From: Oscillospiraceae bacterium
Lineage (GTDB): Bacteria; Bacillota; Clostridia; Oscillospirales; Ruminococcaceae
Assembly: GCA_020024155.1 (NCBI GenBank)
Contig: JAHHUE010000011.1
Location: 1 to 31,114, forward strand
Length of the DNA stretch: 31,114 nucleotides
Direction of reading: 5' to 3'
Shown piece after piece: positions 23,458 through 31,114 of the stretch (the stretch's first letter is position 1; the number at the start of each line of letters is the position of its first letter). The position numbers and the translations under genes were made by a program. The notes below the pieces were generated by a model. The model ran no database searches. It was not told where the DNA came from and saw nothing but the letters and a program-made list of their open reading frames with translations.

Positions 23458-24250
23458 ATTAGACCAATATATCTTTGAAGAAGGTTATACAGAAAGCCGT
23501 CAGCGTGCACAGGCACTTATAATGTCTGGTATAGTTTATGTTAACAATCAGAAGGTTGATAAGGCTGGTTATTCTGTTAAAGAAACAGATAAAATTGAAG
23601 TACGCGGTAAAGACTTAAAATATGTAAGTCGTGGTGGATATAAGCTTGAAAAAGCAATGGAATTATATAATCTTGAGCTTAAAGATAAAGTATGTATGGA
23701 TATAGGTGCATCAACTGGTGGGTTTACTGACTGTATGTTGCAAAATGGAGCAAAAAAAGTTTACTCTGTTGATGTTGGATATGGTCAGCTTGCATGGAAA
23801 TTACGTACAGATGAACGAGTTGTAAATCTTGAAAAAACAAATATAAGAAATCTAACCATAGAACAACTTGACGAAAAAATAGATTTTTTCAGTGTTGATG
23901 TGTCGTTTATTTCTCTTAAACATATTTTCCCAGTTGCATTTGCTGTTTCAACAGAAGATGTTACTGGTGTTTGCCTTGTAAAACCACAATTTGAGGCAGG
24001 CAAAGAAAAAGTAGGAAAAAAAGGCGTTGTAAGAGATTCTCAGGTGCATAAAGAAGTTATTGAAAATGTAATTGGATATGCACACGAAAACGGATTTTCA
24101 GTTAAGGAACTTACATATTCTCCAATAAAAGGTCCAGAAGGTAATATAGAATTTCTTATAGTTATTAACAAAAATCCTGATGATGATATTATTAAAGAAG
24201 AACAAATAGATTTAATAGTATCTCAGGCAAAAGAGAATTTAGGTGAATAG
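23447..24250 (+). CDS. tlyA: TlyA family rRNA 2'-O-methyltransferase/hemolysin-type protein
   Basis: 267 aa. Residues 1-60 are an S4 RNA-binding domain (RLDQYIFEEGYTESRQRAQA). The rest is an FtsJ-like Rossmann methyltransferase: SRGGYKLEKA, motif I MDIGASTGGFTD (84-95), DVSFISL and LVKPQFEAG. The FtsJ-type catalytic set appears present as Lys 66, Asp 151, Lys 179 and Glu 183. TlyA methylates 16S and 23S rRNA ribose in mycobacteria; in Firmicutes the target is less sure. The gene is found between dxs and argR or nadK in many Firmicutes, as here. It overlaps the end of dxs by 11 bp, so translation is coupled. Confidence 0.94.
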   Translation: MKIRLDQYIFEEGYTESRQRAQALIMSGIVYVNNQKVDKAGYSVKETDKIEVRGKDLKYVSRGGYKLEKAMELYNLELKDKVCMDIGASTGGFTDCMLQNGAKKVYSVDVGYGQLAWKLRTDERVVNLEKTNIRNLTIEQLDEKIDFFSVDVSFISLKHIFPVAFAVSTEDVTGVCLVKPQFEAGKEKVGKKGVVRDSQVHKEVIENVIGYAHENGFSVKELTYSPIKGPEGNIEFLIVINKNPDDDIIKEEQIDLIVSQAKENLGE

Positions 24251-24253
24251 TTT

Positions 24254-25063
24254 ATGAAAATTTTCATAAAGACAAGTAATAATAGTTCATCATCAAGTTT
24301 AGAAAGTATCAAAAACATTATACTTCAACATAACCACACATTTGATATGTGCTCAGATAATATTGATGAAGATATGGGCAAAATTGAGCAGAGTGATTTG
24401 ATACTTGTGGTTGGTGGAGATGGCACATTATTATCTGTTAACTCCCCAGCTGTAAAATATAATAAACCCATTTTGGGAATAAATTTAGGTAGATTGGGCT
24501 TTTTAACAGCAATAGAAGGAAGTCATCTTGAAAATTTAAAAGAGTTTTTTGAACATAATGATAAGTTTGAAATAAAAAAACACGCATTGCTGAGAGCAAA
24601 AGTAAATAATGGACGTTGGCATTATTGCCTTAATGATGTTGTTATTTCAAAAAACAATTTATCGAATACAATTTCAACAAAAGTATTCTGCAATGAAAGT
24701 AATATTGCAAATCTTGTTTGTGATAGTCTTATAGTTGCAACAGCAACAGGCTCAACTGCTTATTCGCTTTCAGCTGGTGGACCAATATTAGATAACGATT
24801 TGGATGCACTTGTTATAAGTCCAGTGGCAGTTCATAGCCTTAAATCTACACCAATGGTTTTGGCAAAAGACAAGATAATTACAATCAATTTTGATGACTC
24901 AAGACAGCAGGATATTTATGTATCTTTTGATGGTAATAATCATAAAAGAATTACAGAAAAAGATAATATAACGGTAAGTTTATCTAAAAAGGCATTAAAA
25001 ATATACTCTGAAAAAAATATGGGGCAATTTGCCAAAGTAGATAAAAAACTTAAATCAAGATAG
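24254..25063 (+). CDS. nadK: NAD kinase
   Basis: 269 aa. Phosphorylates NAD to NADP, the only route to NADP. The ATP/NAD kinase motif GGDGT is at 54-58, followed by GINLGRLGFLTAIE. The CLNDVVIS stretch and TATGSTAYSLSAGGPI supply the second half of the active site, and SPVAVHSL follows. Three bp after tlyA. The start is preceded by TTAGGTGA, which lies in the tlyA end. DXP reductoisomerase of the MEP pathway needs NADPH, so linkage with dxs makes metabolic sense, although this gene order is common and may not be functional. Confidence 0.95.
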   Translation: MKIFIKTSNNSSSSSLESIKNIILQHNHTFDMCSDNIDEDMGKIEQSDLILVVGGDGTLLSVNSPAVKYNKPILGINLGRLGFLTAIEGSHLENLKEFFEHNDKFEIKKHALLRAKVNNGRWHYCLNDVVISKNNLSNTISTKVFCNESNIANLVCDSLIVATATGSTAYSLSAGGPILDNDLDALVISPVAVHSLKSTPMVLAKDKIITINFDDSRQQDIYVSFDGNNHKRITEKDNITVSLSKKALKIYSEKNMGQFAKVDKKLKSR

Positions 25064-25076
25064 GCATGGAGATAAA

Positions 25077-25532
25077 ATGAAAAAAAGTAGACATAAGAAA
25101 ATATTATCACTTATTCAAGAACATAATATTGACCGACAAGAAATTTTGCTTGACTATCTTAACAAAGAAGGATTTGATGTTACACAAGCAACAGTTTCAA
25201 GGGATATAAAAGAATTAAATCTTGTTAAAATAGTATCTTCAACAGGTGAATATAAGTACGCACAAAATACAATTGTAGAAGATACAAAAGCGACATTTAA
25301 TAGATTTGACTATATATTTTCAGAATCAATTAAATCTGTTGACTACGCAATGAACACTGTTGTTATAAAATGTCATACAGCTATGGCTCAAGCTGCTTGC
25401 GAAGTGTTTGATAGTCTTAAATGGGAAGGCGTTGTTGGCACTATTGCAGGAGAAAACACAATATTTGTGCTTATGCGTACAGAAGATATGGCTTATAAGT
25501 TGAATGACGCATTAAAAAAATATATAAAATAA
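25077..25532 (+). CDS. argR: Arginine repressor ArgR
   Basis: 151 aa, normal length. The N-terminal winged helix (1-70) binds ARG boxes; VTQATVSRDIKELNLVKI is its recognition part. The C-terminal half forms the hexamer and binds arginine. There the usual GTIAGDDT reads GTIAGENT (121-128), so the two Asp that contact arginine in characterised ArgR proteins are Glu 126 and Asn 127. It may sense arginine differently or weakly. Located 13 bp after nadK and 24 bp before recN, the usual place in Firmicutes. ATGGAGAT precedes the ATG. Confidence 0.95.
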   Translation: MKKSRHKKILSLIQEHNIDRQEILLDYLNKEGFDVTQATVSRDIKELNLVKIVSSTGEYKYAQNTIVEDTKATFNRFDYIFSESIKSVDYAMNTVVIKCHTAMAQAACEVFDSLKWEGVVGTIAGENTIFVLMRTEDMAYKLNDALKKYIK

Positions 25533-25556
25533 TGTATCTGGTTAGAGGGTGGGTAA

Positions 25557-27224
25557 ATGCTTAAAGAATTAACAATTGAAAATGTTGCAGTTATTGAAAA
25601 AGCAAATATATCATTTAATACTGGCTTTACTTGCCTTACAGGTGAAACAGGTGCAGGTAAATCTATAATTATAGACTCAATAAATGCCATTATGGGAGAC
25701 AGAGTATCCAAAGACATAATTAGAACTGGTGCTAATAAAGCATCAATTGTGGCAGTTTTTGAGAATGTAAACAAGAACATTATTTCAATGGCACAAGAAT
25801 ATGATGTTGATATTGAAGATGAATGCATAGTTTCTCGTGTTATATCAGCAGAGGGCAAAAATAGTGCAAGAATAAATGGTATACCTGTTCCAGTAAATGT
25901 TATAAAGGCTATTTTTTCAGAAGCAATAAATATTCACGGGCAGCACGATAATCAAAGTCTTTTAGATGAAACAAAACATCTTGCAATATTAGATAGTTTC
26001 TCTGACGATAAAACATATTTTAATGAATACAGTGAAGTTTATAGTAAATATTCAAGTATACTAAAAAAAATAAAAGAACTTTCAGAAATTGAAAAAACAA
26101 AACAAAGTGACATTGAGTTATTACAATTTCAAATAGAAGAAATTGAACAGGCTGACTTATCTGAGGAAGAAGAAAATCAGTTAAATGAGCAAAAAAAGCT
26201 CATAAAAAATGCAGAGCATATATTATCTTGTTTAAATGGTTCTTATCAGTTACTTTCAGGAGATGACGAACTTCCTGGTGTATGTAGTGGACTTCAACAA
26301 GCGTATAGTAATATATCTCAAATTTCTGAATTTTCTGAGAAGATAAGTGATATATCAGAAATACTTGCAGATATTTCTGATAAAAGCCAAGATGTAATGT
26401 TTGAAATTAGAAATGCAATAGATGATTTTGATGTCGATATTGGGCAAATTGATGAAATTGAGGAAAGACTTGATACATATTACAAGCTTAAAAGAAAATA
26501 TGGTGGCAATATACAAGATGTGCTTGATTACTATGAAAACTCAAAAAATAAGCTTGATAATATAGAATTTGCCCAAGAAAAGTTGGATGAGCTTAATAGA
26601 CAGAAAAATTCAGTTTTAAAAGAACTTAAAATTAAAGCTGATAAATTAACAGAATTTAGAAAAACTCAGTTTAACAGTCTTGCATGTAAAATCCAAAATT
26701 CATTATCTTTTCTTAATATGCCAAATGTAAAACTTTATCTAAATATAGAGGAAAAAGAGTTTGCGTTTGATGGAAAAGACAAGTTGGAGTTTTATATTGT
26801 AACTAATAAAGGCGAAAACCCTAAACCTCTTGCTAAAATAGCATCTGGTGGTGAATTATCAAGAATTATGCTTGCAATAAAAAGTGTTCTTGCTGAAAAA
26901 CAATGCACAGATACTATGATATTTGATGAAGTTGACGCAGGCGTTTCTGGCTCTGCATCACTTAAAATAGGTCAAATGCTCAAACAGACAGCAGCAGAAC
27001 ATCAAGTATTCTGTGTTACACATTCACCACAAATTGCAGCTTTTGCAGATAATCATTTGTATATAGAGAAGAGCATAAAAGGAGATTCTACATTTACACA
27101 AATTAGAGAATTATCCGGAGAAGAAAGAGTTGCTGAAATAGCAAGAATTATTTCTGGTGAAAACATAACAGAAACAAGTCTTGAAAATGCAAGAGAAATG
27201 ATGTTAAACGCTAAAAACTGTTGA
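25557..27224 (+). CDS. recN: DNA repair protein RecN
   Basis: 555 aa SMC-like ATPase that acts early at DNA double-strand breaks, binding ends and helping RecA load. Walker A GETGAGKS is at 29-36; INIHGQHDNQSLLDE follows. A coiled coil runs through about 160-370 with Glu- and Lys-rich heptads. The ABC signature ASGGELSRIMLAI, Walker B MIFDEVDAGVSG and the H loop VTHSPQIAAFAD complete the head. GGGTGGG precedes the ATG. It ends the long housekeeping operon. The genes spoIVB and spo0A, often found just after recN, are not here. The promoter of the next transcript overlaps its stop codon. Confidence 0.96.
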   Translation: MLKELTIENVAVIEKANISFNTGFTCLTGETGAGKSIIIDSINAIMGDRVSKDIIRTGANKASIVAVFENVNKNIISMAQEYDVDIEDECIVSRVISAEGKNSARINGIPVPVNVIKAIFSEAINIHGQHDNQSLLDETKHLAILDSFSDDKTYFNEYSEVYSKYSSILKKIKELSEIEKTKQSDIELLQFQIEEIEQADLSEEEENQLNEQKKLIKNAEHILSCLNGSYQLLSGDDELPGVCSGLQQAYSNISQISEFSEKISDISEILADISDKSQDVMFEIRNAIDDFDVDIGQIDEIEERLDTYYKLKRKYGGNIQDVLDYYENSKNKLDNIEFAQEKLDELNRQKNSVLKELKIKADKLTEFRKTQFNSLACKIQNSLSFLNMPNVKLYLNIEEKEFAFDGKDKLEFYIVTNKGENPKPLAKIASGGELSRIMLAIKSVLAEKQCTDTMIFDEVDAGVSGSASLKIGQMLKQTAAEHQVFCVTHSPQIAAFADNHLYIEKSIKGDSTFTQIRELSGEERVAEIARIISGENITETSLENAREMMLNAKNC

Positions 27225-27248
27225 CAAAAGATATAGTTGTGATATACT
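27221..27248 (+). promoter_or_regulatory. Promoter of the T-box/tyrS transcript
   Basis: A perfect -35 box TTGACA (27221-27226), 16-bp spacer and TATACT (27243-27248). The recN stop codon TGA (27222-27224) lies inside the -35 box. Transcription should start near 27255. Confidence 0.85.
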
Positions 27249-27261
27249 AGCAATATCTATT

Positions 27262-27535
27262 AAATATATTAAACACTGTGACGATTTACAGTATCTTAAA
27301 GTAAACAGGTAAAGAGAGCTTTCGGTTGGTGAGAGAAAGACCGTTTTTTAAGAGAAATTACATTTCTGAGTGGCATTGATGAAAAAAGCAGTAGTCAATG
27401 ACGGTTGTACCCGTTATAGTCTTAAAGTTAAAAACTTTGTAAGGTGTATTCTGTGAGGAATACGCAAACAGAGGTGGTACCGTGTTTTATAGACACCCTC
27501 TGCCATTATTGGCAGAAGGTGTCTTTTTGTTTGTT
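27262..27535 (+). promoter_or_regulatory. T-box riboswitch (tRNA-Tyr sensing) upstream of tyrS
   Basis: This leader binds uncharged tRNA and lets transcription continue into tyrS. Stem I contains the GGTTGGTGAGAGAAAG distal region (27323-27338) and, on its 3' side, a TAC triplet (27359-27361) in GAAATTACATTTC that fits a tyrosine specifier. Two small hairpins follow (near 27400-27415 and 27446-27464). The T-box AGGTGGTACCGTG is at 27472-27484. CAGAGGTG (27469-27476) can pair with CACCCTCTG (27494-27502) as antiterminator. The competing terminator pairs 27491-27504 with 27511-27524 (13 of 14 pairs) and is followed by a T run. Boundaries are approximate. Confidence 0.93.
27491..27535 (+). terminator. 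Conditional terminator of the tyrS T-box
   Basis: AGACACCCTCTGCC and GGCAGAAGGTGTCT form a 14-position stem with one mismatch and a 6-nt loop, followed by TTTTTGTTTGTT. Its 5' arm is shared with the antiterminator. Confidence 0.9.
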
Positions 27536-27618
27536 AATAAAAAATTACATCACATAAAATAGTGATAAATTCTTATTAAATATAAATAACATTTATGAAA
27601 ATAAAAAGGAGAAAGTAA

Positions 27619-28839
27619 ATGAAAATTTATGATGAATTGGTTGCTCGTGGGCTTGTTGCTCAGGTAACTGACGAAGATGAAATTAAAAATCTTGTAAATG
27701 AAGGTAAAGCAGTATTTTATATTGGATTTGACCCAACTGCTGATTCTCTCCATGTCGGTCATTTTATGGCTCTTTGCCTTATGAAAAGATTGCAGATGGC
27801 AGGTAATAAACCAATTGTTTTGCTTGGTGGTGGTACTGGTCATATCGGTGACCCTTCGGGCAGAACAGATATGCGTTCTATGATGACAAAAGAAACTATT
27901 AACGAAAACTGTGAAAAGTTTAAAAAACAAATGGAAAGATTCATAGATTTCAGCGAAGGCGCAGCAATTGCTGTAAATAATGCTGATTGGCTTTTAGGCC
28001 TTAACTATGTAGAACTTCTTAGAGAAGTTGGCGCATGTTTCTCTGTTAACAATATGCTTCGTGCAGAATGTTACAAACAGAGAATGGAAAAAGGTCTTTC
28101 ATTTCTTGAATTTAACTATATGATTATGCAGTCATACGACTTCTACCACTTGTTTAAAGAATACGGTTGTAATATGCAGTTCGGTGGTGACGACCAATGG
28201 TCTAATATGCTTGGTGGTACAGAACTTATCCGTAAAAAACTTGGTAAAGATGCATACGCAATGACAATTACATTGCTTTTGAATTCTGAAGGTAATAAAA
28301 TGGGTAAAACTGCAAAAGGTGCAGTTTGGCTTGACCCAAATAAAACAAGTCCATTTGAATTTTATCAGTATTGGAGAAATGTAGCAGATGGCGATGTTCT
28401 TAAATGTATCAGAATGCTCACATTCCTTCCACTTGAAGAAATAGATAAAATGGATTCTTGGGAAGGTGCAGAACTTAATAAAGCAAAAGATATCCTTGCT
28501 TATGAGCTTACATCTCTTGTACATGGCAAAGAAGAAGCAGAAAAAGCAAGAACAGCTTCTTTGGCATTATTTGCAAATGGCAGTGATGACTCAACAATGC
28601 CAACATTCACAATTCTTGATGAACACTTTACAGATGATAAAATTGGTGTGTTGGATTTGATGGTTATATCCAAACTTGCCCCAAGTAAATCAGAAGCAAG
28701 AAGACTTGTTATGCAAGGCGGATTACTTGTAAACGATGAAAAAGTAACAAGCATTGATACAATGTTTACAAAAGAAATGTTTAACGAAAAATTTATCCTC
28801 AAAAAAGGTAAGAAAACATTCCTTAAAATCGTAAAATAA
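27619..28839 (+). CDS. tyrS: Tyrosyl-tRNA synthetase
   Basis: 406 aa class I synthetase that charges tRNA-Tyr. The HIGH-type motif HVGH is at 45-48 and the KMSKS-type loop reads KMGKT at 227-231. The tyrosine pocket shows GFDPTADSLH and QFGGDDQWSN. The C-terminal 60 residues are an S4-like RNA-binding domain (KSEARRLVMQGGLLVND). AAAAGGAG lies 7 nt before the ATG. Between the T-box terminator and the start is about 80 nt of AT-rich leader. C-ending codons (TAC, TTC, ATC) are more common than in most neighbours, as expected for high expression. Controlled by the T-box upstream. Confidence 0.97.
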   Translation: MKIYDELVARGLVAQVTDEDEIKNLVNEGKAVFYIGFDPTADSLHVGHFMALCLMKRLQMAGNKPIVLLGGGTGHIGDPSGRTDMRSMMTKETINENCEKFKKQMERFIDFSEGAAIAVNNADWLLGLNYVELLREVGACFSVNNMLRAECYKQRMEKGLSFLEFNYMIMQSYDFYHLFKEYGCNMQFGGDDQWSNMLGGTELIRKKLGKDAYAMTITLLLNSEGNKMGKTAKGAVWLDPNKTSPFEFYQYWRNVADGDVLKCIRMLTFLPLEEIDKMDSWEGAELNKAKDILAYELTSLVHGKEEAEKARTASLALFANGSDDSTMPTFTILDEHFTDDKIGVLDLMVISKLAPSKSEARRLVMQGGLLVNDEKVTSIDTMFTKEMFNEKFILKKGKKTFLKIVK

Positions 28840-28858
28840 GAAATATTTATGTATAATA

Positions 28859-28893
28859 TAAAAAGGGTACAATATAAAAAGTACCCTTTATAT
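28859..28893 (+). terminator. Probable bidirectional terminator between tyrS and the DUF1540 gene
   Basis: AAAGGGTAC (28862-28870) and GTACCCTTT (28881-28889) form a 9-bp stem extended by A/T pairs. The T-rich tail on the plus side is broken by A; on the minus side it is TTTTTATATTATA. The two genes converge on it. Confidence 0.6.
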
Positions 28894-28906
28894 ATATCAG
28901 TATAGT

Positions 28907-29083
28907 TTATTTCTTTTGGAAAGTGCCACACTGTGTTTTTTTACCATGTTCAGTTTCTTTGCATTCAACACAAATGCAATCAGCTGTACAACTTCTTACA
29001 CCGTTGTGATAAACACATTCTGTCACATCACAACTTACACCATTAATAGCACTGTTATGGTCGCATTTTTTTTCTTCAAACAT
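28907..29083 (-). CDS. DUF1540 domain mini-protein, cysteine-rich
   Basis: 58 aa from the ATG at 29083. Eight cysteines in a tight pattern (C7, then CDVTEC, CTADCICVEC and a last C near the end) with the CVYHNG stretch match the DUF1540 family of small clostridial proteins, thought to bind metal. The function is unknown. I chose ATG 29083 because AAGGAGG lies 10 nt upstream; an in-frame ATG at 29125 would add 14 residues upstream and has no such site. Monocistronic, convergent with tyrS and divergent from the phosphoesterase gene. Confidence 0.85.
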   Translation of the reverse strand: MFEEKKCDHNSAINGVSCDVTECVYHNGVRSCTADCICVECKETEHGKKTQCGTFQKK

Positions 29084-29157
29084 AGTTAATAAACCTCCTT
29101 TATTGGTTGTGTTTATAGTGTGCACTTAAATATTGGATTTATGCAAGGAGTTTAATA

Positions 29158-29841
29158 TTGTCAATATTTACAATAGGAGATTTGCATCTTTCATTGGGAG
29201 TATCCAAGCCAATGGATATTTTTGAAGGATGGAAAGATTATCATATAAGACTACAAAATAACTGGCAAAGAGTTGTAAAACCAGAAGATACAGTTATTGT
29301 GTGTGGAGATGTTTCCTGGGCAATGGATATAAAAGATGCTGTTAATGATTTTAGATATATTGAAAATCTTAACGGTAAAAAGATAATTTTAAAGGGCAAT
29401 CACGATTACTGGTGGCAGACAAGCAAAAAACTTAATACTTTTATTGAAGAAAACAACTTTAAAACTATAAAATTTTTATATAATAATAGTTACGAAGTTG
29501 AAAATATGATTATATGTGGTACAAGAGGTTGGATTTTTGAAAACGGAGAGCCTGCTGATGAGAAAGTAATTCTTAGAGAGGCTGGGAGATTGAAAGCATC
29601 ATTGGATTATATAAAATCAGATAAAGAAAAAGTTGTTTTTTTGCATTATCCTGCAATTTACCAGAACCAAAGAAATAATCATATAATTAACACACTAAAA
29701 GAATACAATATCAAACGTTGTTATTACGGGCATTTGCATGGCAAATCAATTAACTATGCATTTCAAGGTGAGTTCGAAAATGTTAATTATAAACTTATTT
29801 CTGCAGATGCACTTGAATTTTGTCCATATATTATAAATTAG
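29158..29841 (+). CDS. Calcineurin-like metallophosphoesterase
   Basis: 227 aa soluble hydrolase of the calcineurin fold with two metal ions. The metal-binding residues are all visible: D8 and H10 in GDLHLS, D51 in CGDVSWAM, N81 and H82 in KGNHDYWW, a His in FLHYPA, and GHLHG near the end. It starts at TTG 29158, with AAGGAG at 29145-29150 and 7-nt spacing; no ATG fits. It resembles uncharacterised clostridial phosphohydrolases often next to tig or clp genes. The substrate (phosphodiester, nucleotide or phosphoprotein) cannot be told from the sequence. Confidence 0.9.
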   Translation: MSIFTIGDLHLSLGVSKPMDIFEGWKDYHIRLQNNWQRVVKPEDTVIVCGDVSWAMDIKDAVNDFRYIENLNGKKIILKGNHDYWWQTSKKLNTFIEENNFKTIKFLYNNSYEVENMIICGTRGWIFENGEPADEKVILREAGRLKASLDYIKSDKEKVVFLHYPAIYQNQRNNHIINTLKEYNIKRCYYGHLHGKSINYAFQGEFENVNYKLISADALEFCPYIIN

Positions 29842-29854
29842 TATCAATTAAATA

Positions 29855-29912
29855 TGGACTTTTTTAGTACAGAATGATATAATTTATTGGAGATGGTCTA
29901 TTTTGGGACCAA
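29855..29912 (+). promoter_or_regulatory. Promoter and short leader hairpin of tig
   Basis: A perfect TATAAT lies at 29878-29883, with a poor -35 (TGGACT, 29855-29860) at 17 bp. Downstream a small hairpin TGGTC/GACCA (29895-29912) lies in the leader, and AAGGAG (29934-29939) is 10 nt before the ATG at 29950. Confidence 0.55.
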
Positions 29913-29949
29913 TTTAATAGTTATTTATTTTTTAAGGAGTTTTAATACA

Positions 29950-31114
29950 ATGGAATTAATCAGAAATGAAAAAGTTGCTGATAACACAGTTGAACTTGAA
30001 TTTAAAGTAAATGCAGAACAATTTGCAGATGCTGTTTCAAAAGCTTTTAGAAAAGCAAACGCAGAAATCACAGTGCCAGGATTTAGAAAAGGTAAGGCAC
30101 CAAGAGCAGTTGTTGAAAAAATGTATGGTGAAGAAGTATTCTTTAACGATGCAATTGATGCAGTGCTCCCAGAAGCTTATGAAGCTGCTGTTGCAGAAGC
30201 AGCAATTGAACCAGTAGCTCGTCCAACAGTTGAAGTTGTTGCTTGCTCTAAAGAAGAAGGCTTTACAGTAAAAGCAACAGTTATTGTTAAACCAGAAGTT
30301 AAAGTTGGCGAATACAAAGGTCTTAAAGCTACAAAAAAATCAGTTAATGTTGAAGACATTGCAATTGAAACAGAACTTCAAAATCTTAGAGACAGAAATT
30401 CTAGACTTGTTTCAGTTGAAGATAGAAAAGCAGAACTTAAAGATACAGCTAACATCGACTTTGAAGGTTTCGTAGACGGTGTTGCATTTGAAGGTGGCAA
30501 AGGCGAAGACTTTGACCTCTTGCTTGGTTCTGGTCAGTTTATCCCAGGATTTGAAGACCAAATTGTTGGTCATGAAATTGGTGAAGAATTTGATGTTAAT
30601 GTTTCTTTCCCAGAAGAATATCATGCAGCAGAACTTGCAGGTAAACCAGCAGTATTCAAAACAAAAATCAACTCTCTTAAAGCAAAAGAATTGCCAGAAT
30701 TAGATGATGAATTTGTAAAAGATATCAGCGAATTTGATACACTTGACGAACTCAAAGCTGATATCAGAAAAGCAAAAGAAGAAAGAGCAGCTCAAGAAGC
30801 AGAACTCGAAGTAGAAAATGCACTTGTTGACGCTGTTGTTGCTTCTATGGAAGCTATCGTTCCAAACGAAATGGTTGAAACAAGAGTTGACGAAATGGTT
30901 AGAGATTTTGAAGGCAGAATGATGCAACAAGGTCTTGAACTCAAAACATACCTTCAATACACAGGTATGGATATGGAATCATTCAGAAAAACATTTAAAG
31001 AACAGGCTGAACAGCAGGTGAAAATTCGTCTTGCTTTGGAAAAAGTTGCTGAAATGGAAAATATCGAAGTTTCTGATGAAGATGTAGATGCAGAACTTAC
31101 AAAAATTGCTGATG
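29950..31114 (+). CDS. tig: Trigger factor, partial (cut by window end)
   Basis: 388 codons are present without a stop; the usual length is about 430, so some 40 residues lie outside the window. It is the ribosome-bound chaperone and peptidyl-prolyl isomerase that meets new chains at the exit tunnel. The N-terminal ribosome-binding domain has the signature GFRKGKAP at 44-51. The FKBP-type isomerase domain lies at about 155-245 (DTANIDFEGFVDG, GSGQFIPGFEDQIVG). The C-terminal helical arms follow (VPNEMVETRVDEMV). C-ending codons are common, in line with strong expression. clpP, clpX or lon often follow tig, but that is outside the window. Confidence 0.96.
   Translation, partial: MELIRNEKVADNTVELEFKVNAEQFADAVSKAFRKANAEITVPGFRKGKAPRAVVEKMYGEEVFFNDAIDAVLPEAYEAAVAEAAIEPVARPTVEVVACSKEEGFTVKATVIVKPEVKVGEYKGLKATKKSVNVEDIAIETELQNLRDRNSRLVSVEDRKAELKDTANIDFEGFVDGVAFEGGKGEDFDLLLGSGQFIPGFEDQIVGHEIGEEFDVNVSFPEEYHAAELAGKPAVFKTKINSLKAKELPELDDEFVKDISEFDTLDELKADIRKAKEERAAQEAELEVENALVDAVVASMEAIVPNEMVETRVDEMVRDFEGRMMQQGLELKTYLQYTGMDMESFRKTFKEQAEQQVKIRLALEKVAEMENIEVSDEDVDAELTKIAD

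Noticed and set aside
27595..27618. Seven-codon leader ORF (MKIKRRK) ending directly at the tyrS ATG
   Set aside because: It has no ribosome site of its own and consists mainly of the tyrS ribosome site region, so it is a by-product of A/G-rich sequence. The T-box already explains control of tyrS.
28500..28931. 143-codon minus-strand open frame overlapping the end of tyrS
   Set aside because: It is antisense to the tyrS S4 domain, crosses the terminator and overlaps the DUF1540 gene; there is no family resemblance.
1..31114. Insertion sequences, integrases, attachment sites, CRISPR repeats, rRNA or tRNA genes
   Set aside because: Reading both strands I found no transposase or integrase reading frame, no regularly spaced repeats, and no cloverleaf or rRNA core sequence. 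The only structured RNA I can support is the tyrS T-box.

Overview
The window is a low-GC, AT-rich chromosomal segment from an endospore-forming Firmicute, most likely an anaerobic gut-type clostridium. I infer this from the complete spoIIIA operon, the clostridial gene order nusB / M22-like protein / xseA / xseB / ispA / dxs / tlyA / nadK / argR / recN, and the DUF5685 and DUF1540 families. An Oscillospirales/Ruminococcaceae-like origin is a guess. I found no insertion sequence, phage gene, CRISPR array, rRNA or tRNA.

Left part (1-5557), small accessory genes: a DUF5713-family protein; a MerR regulator divergent from a MATE efflux pump, with a textbook MerR promoter (19-bp spacer containing a 17-bp perfect palindrome) between them; a YccF-type membrane protein; and a leftward three-gene operon of a membrane zinc-ribbon protein, a DUF5685 protein and a J-domain protein with a cysteine-rich tail. 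Between this operon and ligA (5659-5878) lies what reads as the collapsed relic of the sporulation gene yunB.

Middle (5935-12330): ligA-gatC-gatA-gatB form one tight operon behind a strong promoter (DNA nick sealing plus the Glu-tRNA(Gln)/Asp-tRNA(Asn) amidotransferase). A Methyltransf_32-type SAM methyltransferase follows and ends in a good terminator.

Sporulation block (12430-16996): spoIIIAA-AB-AC-AD-AE-AF-AG-AH, all intact and closely packed or overlapping. These encode the mother-cell side of the channel linking mother cell and forespore. A strong vegetative promoter sits directly after spoIIIAH and starts a housekeeping operon (17054-27224): yqhY (Asp23 family), nusB, a TsaD-like M22 protein, xseA/xseB, ispA, a YuiD-like membrane protein, dxs, tlyA, nadK, argR and recN. 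It combines transcription antitermination, DNA repair, isoprenoid supply, ribosome methylation, NADP synthesis and arginine control.

Right part (27221-31114): a full T-box riboswitch with a UAC (Tyr) specifier, whose promoter overlaps the recN stop codon, controls tyrS. Then come a convergent DUF1540 mini-protein, a TTG-initiated metallophosphoesterase and the trigger factor gene tig, cut by the window edge.

Most of the window is ordinary core genome. The parts least explained by known biology are the zinc-ribbon/DUF5685/J-protein operon, the yunB relic, the retained TsaD-like paralogue and an ArgR with altered arginine-binding positions.
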